Made by a program: the position numbers and the translations under genes
The notes under the pieces: model-generated
The model's input: only the letters and a program-made list of their open reading frames with translations
Told to the model about the DNA's origin: nothing
Database searches by the model: none
Part shown: positions 10,116 to 19,099 of the stretch, in pieces
Numbering within the stretch: the stretch's first letter is position 1
Layout of the letters: every line of letters starts with the position of its first letter
Origin: Brachypterus glaber
Lineage: Eukaryota > Arthropoda > Insecta > Coleoptera > Kateretidae
Direction of reading: 5' to 3'
Assembly: GCA_958510825.1 (NCBI GenBank)
Contig: OY294048.1
Coordinates: forward strand, 26,112,680-26,176,679
Length of the DNA: 64,000 nt

Positions 10116-12407
10116 TAACTGGGGGGGGGCTAACTTGACCGACCCGGAGATTCATATTAGGCGAATTCATGCCCTGGAATCCGAAAAAAATAATAATGTA
10201 ATTTGTTTCAAAAATATTGTCGAAAAATTGGACATTAGGGTGGAACAAAAACAGGATTTATTTAACTTGTTATTAAAACATAGCGATATTTTTTTGGAAA
10301 TTCCCGGGGTTACGTCGGAGTATGAACAATCAATTAAATTAAATAATACGGAAGGATTTAGACTTAAACAGTATGCTATTCCCTTAGCGCATAGAGACGC
10401 TATCCAAAAACAATTAGATAACTGGGAAAAATGGGAATTATTTGCCGGATGCCATCTCAATATATCCAACCCATAATGGCCACTTTAAAAAAAGATTCAT
10501 CAGTGCGCATATGTTTAGATGCCCGACATTTGAATAAAGTTGTGGAAAGGGAGTTTGAGGGGCCGGTTCCGGTAGAGGAATTACTTCGTACATTACCAAA
10601 AGTAGGGGTGATGTCCTCGGTGGATTTCACACACGGGTATCTGCAGATACCATTGGCACCAGAGTCTCGACAATACACAGGGTTTATCGTTAATGGGATA
10701 ACATTGTTTCTGTCGTTTACCGTTTGGGCTTAATACAAGTGTTAGTACTTTTACCCGGGGGTTAAAAAAAATTTTTGGCTCTGAGTTTTATGACTTTTTG
10801 CGGATTTACATTGATGACGTCATTGTGATCTCTAAAGATTTTAATCAGCATTTAATTCACCTTAATTTGCTTTTTAATCGCCTAAAAACGGTAGGCTTTA
10901 CGTTGCGTTTAGTTGTCCTTAGCCAAGAAGGCATTAAATCAGACCCAAAGAGAACTCAAGCTATCTCTGATTACAAAGCGCCTCGTAACGCGAAAGAAGT
11001 CCAAAAATTTATTGGTCTAGTAAATTTTGACAGATCTTTTTGTCAACATTTTTTAAATCTTACCGCACCTCTGACAAATTTGTTAAAAAAATCTACCAAA
11101 TGGCGGTGGACGGAGATCGAGCAAAATTCATTCGAGCAAATTAAAGAAAAGTTAAAACAACAAACAACTTTATACCATCCCAGGGAAGATCTTCCATTTT
11201 GTCTAGCCACAGATGCATGCGATAGAGGTTTGGGAGCCCAGCTTTTTCAAATAGTGGAGGGGGAACGTCATACCGTCGCGTGGGCAAGTCGTATTTTACT
11301 CGACCGAGAAACAAGATACCACTCCAATAACAAAGAAGCCCTTGCATTCGTTTGGGCTTTACAAAAGTTTAGGATTTATCTGATAGGGCGCAAATTTACC
11401 GTTTTTGTAGACAACAGCGCCTTATCCTACCTAATGAGCTGTCGCCTTTTGTCGGGGCGAATTGCACGGTTTGCCCTAGCCGTCCAAGAGTTTGACTTTC
11501 AGATTGTTCATGTACCGGGGTCTCAAAATATTGTGGCAGATGCGCTTTCGCGATATTCAGCGGTGCGTCCACCCGATCCGACGGATAAAATGTTTCATAT
11601 AATGCCTCTTAGAAAACTAAGCAAAGATTTTACCAATATTTTAAAAAACATTAAGCAATATCAGCAAAACGACCCTAAATTGGCGGATATTATAAATAAG
11701 TTACCACAAGATCCGATTTTACAAACGCGTTTTATGTTAAAAAACAATATTTTATACAACAGCCATGGGAGGGATGATTCGTTTGTACTTTGCGTCCCCG
11801 AAACCCTTATCGAAAAGTTCAATTTAGCTTATCATGAAGCGTCTGGCCATTTTGGCTCTTATAAAACGTGGGAAATAGTCACCTCTACATCAAATCGTTC
11901 CATCTGGAAAAAATTAACTTGTCGCTGTCGACTATTTTGGCCCGTTACCAAAAGGAAGAGGGGGAGTCGCATACGTTTTTGTGGTATTGGATGTCTTAAC
12001 AAACCTTATAGCCGCTAAAAAGAGAAACCACGGTCGCCGCGTTAAATCGTTTAAAGATTACTTCGTCCAACACGGTTCCCCGCAAAAAATTCTTAACGAT
12101 CACGGGACGCAGTTCCAATCCGAAAAATGGAAAAGAACTTTATCCGAATTAGGGATTAAAGTAACGTTCTCTTCCGTCAGAAGACCCCAAAAGTAATCCA
12201 GCCGAACGGGTAATGCGGGAGATAGGACGTTTATGCAGAGCTTTTTGTCACCATCAACACACTAAGTGGGCGCATGAACTAAAAAACTTTGAACTCTTAC
12301 TCAATAGCGTAACTCATGAATCTACGGGGTTTAGCCCGATGGAACTGCAACTAAATAAAAAACCCGACCCTTTACTACCGGCAAAACTTCGCGGATATGA
12401 GGAAACT

Positions 12408-13112
12408 GGGCGCCGTCTTTTACAGCGCCAAATTTAGCGCGCCGTCAGTTACCGCGCCTAGGACATTACCGCGCCATGGTCACTACCGCGCCGTTCTTTA
12501 CCGCGCCGTCCTCTACCGCGTCGTCCATTACTGCGCCATGGCCCAGTTTTAATTTATTATTGTATGATTTTTTTATGTTTTTTTTTTGTGATTTTGTTCG
12601 ATTTATATACAAGTGTTTTTTGTGCTATTTTTATTGAGTTTTAGTATATTTACCTACCTAGTATTTTCCCGTAAATCCAAATAAATTATCAGAACTAACA
12701 ATTCCCACTGATTATAAAAAATTTAATGGGCAAGATTTTTTGATGTATGACAGTGGTCAAATAGACGAGCGTATAATAGTTTTTTCAACAGAAAAAAATT
12801 TGGATTTTATAAAGACAAACTCCAATTGGTTTTGCGATGGAACTTTTGCTGTTTCTCCTACACTTTTTTATCAAGTATACACTATACATGTAGTTGTGAA
12901 AAAATTTTCAGTGCCTGTGGTATTTGCTGTTTTACCAAATAAAACTCAAAAAACATAGTTTACATAAGCGCGGAAATGTCCTAGGCGCGGTAATGTCCTA
13001 GGCGCGGTTACGGTCGGCGCGGTAAAGGACAGACGCGGTAAAGGGTGGCGCGGTAAAGGGCGGCGCGGTAAACCAGGCGCGGTTTTGTCCGGCGCTGTAA
13101 AAGACCCTATCC
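12408..13112. mobile_element. Mutator-like (MULE) DNA transposon, 705 bp, internally deleted
   Basis: The ends are GGGCGCCGTCTTTTACAGCG and, read inward from the right, GGATAGGGTCTTTTACAGCG, so the terminal repeat shares GTCTTTTACAGCGCC. Next to both ends lie clustered short repeats. ACCGCGCC-type words recur about every 13-20 bp at 12430-12545, and the inverted GGCGCGGTAA type recurs at 12966-13095. The middle holds a MULE transposase fragment. Gypsy copy 1 is the empty site. The remnant is too short to encode a complete transposase, so it would depend on one supplied elsewhere. Confidence 0.93.
12680..12958 (+). pseudogene. MULE transposase fragment
   Basis: The frame reads LTIPTDYKKFNGQDFL, then YDSG, ERIIVFSTEKNLDFI, NWFCDGTFAVSPTLFYQVY and VFAVLPNKTQKT, ending at TAG 12956-12958. 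The W-x2-DGTF...LF-x-Q-x-Y-x-IH and LPNKT signatures are those of the MULE transposase domain found in many insect repeats. The Asp of DGTF is the first catalytic acid. The rest of the domain is missing. The frame sits between the GC-rich subterminal repeats, so it is cargo of this element. Confidence 0.85.
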
Positions 13113-13466
13113 GAGGAAACTAACGATCCTCCTAATTTAGTTCTCGCTAGGGAAACCCTTAAAAATAGGGCGGCTCGCAAGGCTTTACGAAATCCAGGAA
13201 GGCCTTTTCCGGTCTTTAAAGAGGGCAAACTCGTTATTTTACGAGCTAATAACGTTTCCTCTAGTGATAAAAAAGAAATAAAGAAATTTTTGCTGCTGTT
13301 CGAAGGACCCTATGCTATAAAGAAGTTAATAGGCTTTGAAACATATATACTGGAGGATCCCTTGACCAAAAAAACACGGGGGATGTTCCATGTGTACCAT
13401 TTAAAAAAATATATCTTACCAGCGCCTTTACTTTATTAAAATCAAAGTAAGGCTTAGGGGGACGGA

Positions 13467-13894
13467 TGAACAGGACCAGAAATAAAATAAGGTTTACTTT
13501 ATTTTATTTCTTTTACGTATTGTTTTTAAATTTAAACTTCGTGCTTTTCATACCACGCCAAATTTAACTGATAGGGTTTTTTCTAAAGTGCAAAAAAACC
13601 TTAATCCGCCATACTTTAAATCATTTCCTGCTAAACTGTAGCCGTTGGTGTGTCAGGCGGATTGATTTTTAAAAGTGATATCGTCAGAAACCTGGTACAG
13701 GTAATATAAATTCTTACATTACTTTCGTGATTAACTTACTTAATTATATTTTCTCTCGCGTACAGTTTTTGCAAGAATTCAACAACGTATTTTGTCCTTA
13801 CTCAGAAATACTGAAATAAAGCATCATCTGTGTGTGTCTGGTTTAATTTACACAACTACCCAGAGAATCGGCCCTAAAACGAGGGTCTGGTACA
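13467..13894 (+). repeat. 3' LTR of Gypsy copy 2
   Basis: It starts TGAACAGG after GGCTTAGGGGGACGGA and ends CTGGTACA, matching the copy 1 LTR (2655-3055) throughout. It is about 27 bp longer, mostly from small insertions around 13740-13800. Confidence 0.75.
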
Positions 13895-13959
13895 ATATTT
13901 AAAACGATTGAACTATTTATTGTGTTTTAAAATCTACAAATACCCTGTATAATAAAATT

Positions 13960-14130
13960 AATGGAACATTAATAAACCACAAAAAAAAACTAATACTATT
14001 AAAAAAAAATAACAAAAACCTAAATAATATTAATAAAAAAGGTACTTTCGCTGTTGAGATTTGAACCCAGACCATTTTTGGTCATTGTATTATTTTACTG
14101 CCTAAACCAACTGAACCACTGACTGCCTGT
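13960..14130 (-). repeat. tRNA-derived SINE remnant (second type)
   Basis: On the minus strand, CAGTGGTTCAGTTGG (A-box-like, about 14113-14127) is followed about 45 bp on by GGGTTCAAATCTC (B box, plus 14056-14068). This is the pol III promoter pair of a tRNA. No acceptor stem can be closed, so it is not a functional tRNA. A T/A-rich body follows downstream on that strand. Only one copy is visible here. Confidence 0.5.
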
Positions 14131-15400
14131 TTTTTCGTTTAAAATAACTTCACTTAAGGTGAAAAATATTGTTTAAAAAATAACTTCTTAACGCTTGTAT
14201 GTATATTAAAGACTGTGTGATAAATATATAAAATTAAAATATTATTCGATTTAAGTTAGTTTTCCTATACATGCCACTAAAAATTAAAAAATGACTATCG
14301 CTACGTCCATCATTCACTAAACTGAAAACCTTAAATCCACCTTAAGTTGTAGCTTAGGTGACCCCATCGAAAAACCCAATAAAATTTTGTCCATAACTTT
14401 TTCCGTTTCGGAGAAAACTGATTGGGTCGGGAACTTTGGATCACCCGGTACAGTCATTTGAAATGCGGATTAATAAGTGTATTGAAGTCAAAGGCCAACA
14501 TTTTGAGCACTTACTTTAATTGCAATTTGAAATTTTGGAAATAAAATTTGTTTTAAGACTAATTTTTATTATTTACAATAAAATAAATTGCAAACGTATT
14601 GTAGAATCGTATGCATAGGTTCTCAGTAGCAGAATTCGAAAAAAAATTAATTTCGTCGATTTCAGCGCCATCTATCATGATTCGAAAAAAATGTTTCAGA
14701 CAAATTCTACTTAGTTTTAGCTGTAGAATCCGAATCGCAAATAAAAAATAGGGGTTCCTATTTAAGATTTCAAAGTTACCCCCCGCCCTTCCTACGAGGA
14801 GGGGAGAAGGGGGACTAATTTTAGCAAAAATTTAAATCCTCCAAGGAATGATTAAATTTTGATTCTAGATATTTTTTCGTAGAGTGCTTATTTCTCGAAA
14901 TACTTGAAAGTTTCAAGTTAAAAAAAAACACCCTGTATTTATATTTATATATTTATTTAATAACTTTAATTATATTAGTAAACAAAATTATAAAAAAAAT
15001 ATTTAAATGAAGCCTTGTACTCTTCCTATTATGTTCATAAGTACTTTCTCTGACTAAACACTAAATATAGTCCCCATCATATTTTCATTAATAATATTTA
15101 TTTTTTTTCTCTAAAAAGTCTCCATCGATTTGACTGCTGAAGTCATAAAAACATATTTTAAGGATAATCCTCTATTAAAAAAATTAAATAAAGGTGGGTT
15201 AAAAAAAAATGAAAAAAAGTTATTTTTTCTTTTTTTTGTTTTTTATATATAGATATATTTTTTTTTTCAAAATATATTTTTTTATTAATACAGACTTTTG
15301 TATAAAATCTAAAAAAAAATTATTGTCCTGTGTCTTACCGATACGAAGCTATGAATTTTTGATATTTATCGAAAACTCAAAAAGCTAAATTTTAAAGGAC
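14131..15400. other. AT-rich non-coding stretch
   Basis: No gene found. Homopolymer-rich. A C/G-rich island near 14778-14815 (CCCCCCGCCC, GAGGAGGGGAGAAGGGGG) is probably old repeat material. Confidence 0.5.
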
Positions 15401-16190
15401 CGTGTTTTCCAAAATCTTCAAAATTTTAAAAAATCCTTTATACTGTTGTTTACTTGTATACTGCCCTACTACCCTAAAAAGCAGCAACTCCATATTTAAT
15501 AAAACTGAGATAATGGCAAAAACAGTAAATCGTCTTAGCCACACCCTTGTGTTATAGCTAGAATCTAGAAAGTATAAATTTAGGATAAAAGTACCATTAT
15601 TAAAACACACCTTTATTATAACGCAATTATTAAATATTTATTTAAATAGAAAATGGCACATACTGCTTTTTAGCCCAGTATCTCGTAGTCAAAATTTTTA
15701 GCAACGCTAAACTAAAAAGCAGTATGTGACAAGATAAGGCGAAAACAACCCAAAAATAAAAAAATATATTTTTAAATTTCCCTTTAAACACAATTATACT
15801 TTCCCCTTGGACCCAAGGAAAGTCTTGATTTAGTAAAAAAAAATTGTTATTTCCGGAAAACCTAGCGTCATACAAAAACTATAATAATGCAAAAAGAAAC
15901 TGTTTTATTAATGCTTTACACCCTTCTAATTTCATTTTAATATATTTAGTAATAAAAAGCTTTGGAGATACTGCAATTTTCATAAGTCTATAACTGAATA
16001 AATAAAGCCTTTTACTTAAATTTGATTGGTTCAATAAAAAGCATATGAAAATGCACAACTAAGAGTAAGGTTAATGAAAATTCCACAAAAATTGGAGTTG
16101 CGTCTTTTTAGCTTAGGGGGCAGTATAGTACTACAACATATCCAAAATTCAAAAAAATCTAAAAAAAAGCCGCAACCACTGATCGATTTG
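15400..16190. repeat. Diverged foldback element
   Basis: The block GTATACTGCCCTACTACCCTA / AAAAAGCAGCAACTCC (15453-15493) is matched in reverse complement by GGAGTTGCGTCTTTTTAG / GGGGGCAGTATAGTAC (16090-16130). An inner pair, CACATACTGCTTTTTAG (15658) and CTAAAAAGCAGTATGTG (15713-15729), also inverts. No coding content. Confidence 0.5.
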
Positions 16191-16621
16191 AAATGGACAC
16201 CCCTATTATTACTACCAATACTACGAAAACAAACTTTAAAGAGGATGTGGGTATTTTTCCATTATTTTAAGGCATGACAAATAAAAAAATCATAAAATAA
16301 ACCAGGCACAAGAAATTTTTTTTTGTTGACTTGTGTAATAAGTTACAGAAACAATCAGCTCTAAATCTAACTGTTCTATTTACTTCATCATGAAGCAATA
16401 AAACCAGATAGCATTACAACTAAGTTGCGTGTTGTCTATAATGCTTTTTGTAAGTCAACAAGAGGTTTTTCCCTCAATCGAAACATATTAGAATATTAAA
16501 GAACAATTTTGAAAATTACTTCGTCCCTCTTAATTGATTTTTACAGTCTTTCTTGTTCAGGGATAGTCAATATCAGACCTGTATTTTTTGCTACAGAAGG
16601 TTTAGGTCAAAGAGTAATTAC

Positions 16622-16900
16622 CTTTATTTTTATCATGTTCCAACTGCTTAATAGTTGCCTTCAACTTGTCTATTTCTTTATTTCGATCATCAAGTTGTAA
16701 CAATAAACACTGAACTGAGTCTCTTAATTGACCACTCAACAATTTCAACTCCTCAATGATAGTCGAATCGTTTTTGGGATGTTTGTTGCCTATTATAGGC
16801 AAAGTAATACCCTCCTTTTCTACTTTTTCTTCTGTGTCGCTGGTCGAGTAACTTTTTAGACTATCGTTGTCACTGCAGTTGCCCCTTCGGCCTAAATAAC
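16622..16900 (-). CDS. Candidate host exon encoding a coiled-coil segment, unidentified gene
   Basis: On the minus strand a 279-bp open stretch is bounded by an acceptor (AATAATGTTTCAG, AG at 16901-16902) and a donor (AAAG followed by GTAATTACT). It is symmetric: it starts with two bases of a codon and ends with one, so its length keeps the frame. The product contains RRGNCSDNDSLKSYSTSDTE, then LPIIGNKH, then a heptad-rich run EELKLLSGQLRDSVQCLLLQ and DDRNKEIDKLKATIKQLEHD, i.e. an acidic/serine linker leading into a coiled coil. It looks like a real exon rather than a transposon frame. I do not recognise the gene. No neighbouring exon on this strand was found. Confidence 0.55.
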
Positions 16901-17886
16901 CTGAAACATTATTTATTTAAAAGTCAGAGTAAAGGTCCTTTTCCCAAGTATACAGGGTGTATTTGAAATAGGGTCGGAAATTTTAACAGGTGATTCTACA
17001 TGATAAATCATGACAAAAAGTTCCTATAAACATATGTATAAAAATGCGTCATAAGGGAGCTACACCCCTTTGAAATTGGCTAAAAAAAAATCGGTTTTTA
17101 TTTAATAACTCAGGAATCCTTTGAGATATATTAACGAGGTTTTGCACGTGAATTAATCCTAATAAGGCCCATCTTTGTATGTCATTTTCACGTACTTATT
17201 TAAACCAGGGGTGTGCGAAACGGGGGGGCCTTTTCAGTTTTTCGTCCCAAACTTTTTTCTGTGTAACTTTTTTGCAACTTTATTTTTGAAATATGATTCC
17301 TCAGGTCAAAATACATAAAAAAGGTACTCTTGTTGTAATACTGTAGGATTAACCGTTTTCGAGAAAAGTTCATTTGAAGGTGAAATTTCACGGTTCGAGG
17401 ACGAAAAATTAAATACTAAAATGTCGAAAACCAAAATTTTAATGATGCAATGTTATTCTACATCAAAAACTAAGAAAAAGTTTCCATACATGTAGGTTGA
17501 AAAAACGCTTTTAAAGCTACCATAGCCCTTTAAAAATGGTGCATATTTAGGAGACCATAGCTCCATTAGGATTTATTTTTGGAAGTACCTGTATATGAGG
17601 TTTTTCTCTTAGTTTTTAATGTACATTCGCCCTACATCATCAACATTTTGGTTTTCAACATTTTAGTATTTAATTTTTCGTCCTCGAACCGTGGAATTTC
17701 ACCTTCAAATGAATTTTTCTCGAAAACGGTTAATCCTACAGTATTACAACAAGAGTACCTTTTTTATGTATTTTGACCTGGGGAATCATATTTCAAAAAT
17801 AAAATTGCAAAAAAGTTACACAGAAAAAAGTTTGGGACAAAAAACTGATAAGCCCCCCCCGTTTCGCACACCCCGGTTGAAATAAG

Positions 17887-18152
17887 TTTGTTTGTTTGTT
17901 TGTTTGTTTTTAACCTCGTACTATTCTACTTAATTAAGCATCCCCTAAGTCCAGGACTTGTGTGGACTAGTAGTAGAGGGAACCACCGGCTTTAATTGAC
18001 TTTCGAACCAATATATCTAGGGAGTATGCCTTCACCAAATTTCAATTATTAATTAACTGAAAAAGGCAATCGGCGCCAGTGAGGTTTGAACTCACGATCA
18101 TTAGATCAGTGTCAGGCTATATCGATGCCATTGACCACTGAGCTAAATCTCA
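17887..18152 (-). mobile_element. tRNA-derived SINE, copy 1 (full head)
   Basis: Read on the minus strand, the head has an A box (TTAGCTCAGTGGTCAATGG, plus 18129-18147) and a B box (GTGAGTTCAAACCTC, plus 18081-18095). A body of about 170 bp contains GGTTCGAAAGTCAATTAAAG and GTCCTGGACTTAGGGGATGC. The 3' tail is (CAAA)n at 17887-17911. TTATTTTCA at the head side and TTATTTCA at the tail side look like an imperfect target duplication. The same body occurs at 23447-23720 and 26942-27137, so this is a dispersed family. Confidence 0.88.
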
Positions 18153-18390
18153 TGAAAATAACACATAAAAACGGGCCTTGGTAGGATTAGTTGACGTGCA
18201 AAACCTCGTTGATATATCTCAAAGGGTTCCTGAGTTATTAAATAAAAATCGATTTTTTTAGCCACTTTCAAAGGGGCGTAGCTCCCTTATGACGCATTTT
18301 TAGACATATGTTTATAGGAACTTTTTATCATATTTTATGATGCAGAATCATCTGTTAAAATTTCCGACCCTATTTCAAATACACCGTGTA

Positions 18391-18465
18391 TTAATTAAAA
18401 CCTGATCGCGGTTTCGAGCCTTTATATACCTAGGCTCAAAATCGCGGTCAGGTTTTAATTAATAT
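18391..18465. repeat. Near-perfect 75-bp hairpin
   Basis: ATTAATTAAAACCTGATCGCG, then TTTCGAGCC, pairs with GGCTCAAAA, then CGCGGTCAGGTTTTAATTAA, around a short ATATACCTA loop. It lies just inside the outer arm of the foldback element at 16928-18487. Confidence 0.8.
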
Positions 18466-18483
18466 ACTTGGGAAAAGGACCTT

Positions 18484-18803
18484 TACTCTGCCTTTTATTA
18501 TAAATCCCAACTTTGGATCCATTCGTTCGTCATTATTTATTTAGTTAAATCATTGCTGGTATACAGGGTATTTGAAAATATGGTTTCTTATATCGCAACC
18601 TTAGTTCTAAACTGTTGTATCTCGAAACTAGAGTATTCTAGCTACTCTGCCTTTTATTTATTATAATCCCAACTTTGGATCCATTCGTTCGTCATTATTT
18701 ATTTAGTTAAATCATTGCTGGTATACAGGGTATTTGAAAATATGGTTTCTTATATCGGAACCTTAGTTCTAAACTGTTGTATCTCGAAACTAGAGTATTT
18801 TAA
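18484..18803. repeat. 159-bp tandem duplication
   Basis: TACTCTGCCTTTTATT...GTATCTCGAAACTAGAGTAT begins at 18484 and again at 18643. The two units are almost identical, so the duplication is recent. Each contains CCAACTTTGGATCCATTCG and GTATACAGGGTATTTGAAAA. No coding content. Confidence 0.92.
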
Positions 18804-19099
18804 TAAGCAGCTTAAACCTCCCCACCCTTACTACTGCTTCAGGGTCTGTGATAGGCCTTCTCTTATTCATCGTTTAGATTAATGACCTCTTTTCTAATTT
18901 CAACTTTCTAACTATTCTGGAGATGTTTAATAATTGTTTAAGGGGGTTGGAGGGCAAGTTTTAGTTTTTACTGGGGTCATAGGGTGATACTCCATGCCAT
19001 ATTAAATTTCAGTTTCTAGCTATTCTAGAAGTGTTTAGGTATTTTTTCCCCGATTGGGGGGGGAGGGGGTTAGGGGAGTCGGAGTTCAATTTTTGGATT

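Larger units (their letters stand above)
12399..13121. repeat. 9-bp target site duplication flanking the MULE insertion
   Basis: GAGGAAACT occurs at 12399-12407 and again at 13113-13121. In Gypsy copy 1 the same site has it once (2301-2309), which is the unoccupied sequence. Nine bases is the usual duplication length of Mutator-like elements. Confidence 0.95.
10137..13437 (+). pseudogene. Decayed Gypsy pol (copy 2)
   Basis: The pieces are 10137-10440 (RT N-terminus, starting TDPEIHIRRIH), 10440-10710 (RT), 10798-11880 (YIDD, RNase H with TDACDRGLGAQL, integrase start), 12050-12407 (DDE core region) and 13122-13437 (integrase C-terminus). The break at 10432 is loss of one G in a GGGG run. The deletion near 10912 removes 13 residues of the RT thumb region. 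The deletion near 11877 removes most of the integrase zinc finger, including both Cys, and shifts the frame. A stop interrupts the last catalytic block near 12196. It cannot encode a working enzyme. Confidence 0.9.
10116..13894 (+). mobile_element. Ty3/Gypsy retrotransposon copy 2, 5'-incomplete, interrupted by a MULE element
   Basis: It is closely similar to copy 1 from 10258 to the LTR end, and extends about 140 bp further upstream than copy 1 shows here. The 5' portion (gag, protease, 5' LTR) is replaced by the tandem array. Relative to copy 1 it has frameshifts near 10432 and 10705, a deletion of about 40 bp near 10912 and a deletion of about 100 bp near 11877. It also carries a 705-bp insertion at 12408-13112. 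The 3' LTR is 13467-13894. Confidence 0.92.
16928..18487. mobile_element. Large composite foldback element
   Basis: The outermost arms are AGTAAAGGTCCTTTTCCCAA (from 16928) and its reverse complement ending at about 18487. Inside these, GGGTGTATTTGAAATAGGGT and the following 150 bp (16960-17110) invert to 18230-18380, sharing TAGGAACTTTTT, ATGCGTCATAAGGGAGCT and others. A core palindrome has arms at 17195-17520 and 17560-17885 (AAACGGGGGGG...CCCCCCCCGTTT). A SINE (17887-18152) was inserted into the right half. No transposase gene is visible. Small ORFs at 17200-17391 and 17691-17885 are translations of the two arms of the same palindrome. Confidence 0.8.

Noticed and set aside
12998..13228. 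Minus-strand ORF with FTAPPFTAPPFTA
   Set aside because: It translates the GC-rich subterminal words of the MULE element and then antisense Gypsy.
14041..14130. Possible tRNA gene on the minus strand
   Set aside because: A- and B-box-like words are present, but no acceptor stem closes and no anticodon arm is convincing; called a SINE remnant instead.
18061..18152. Possible tRNA gene in the SINE head
   Set aside because: The same head and body recur at 23447-23720, and the acceptor stem does not pair, so it is the tRNA-derived part of a SINE.
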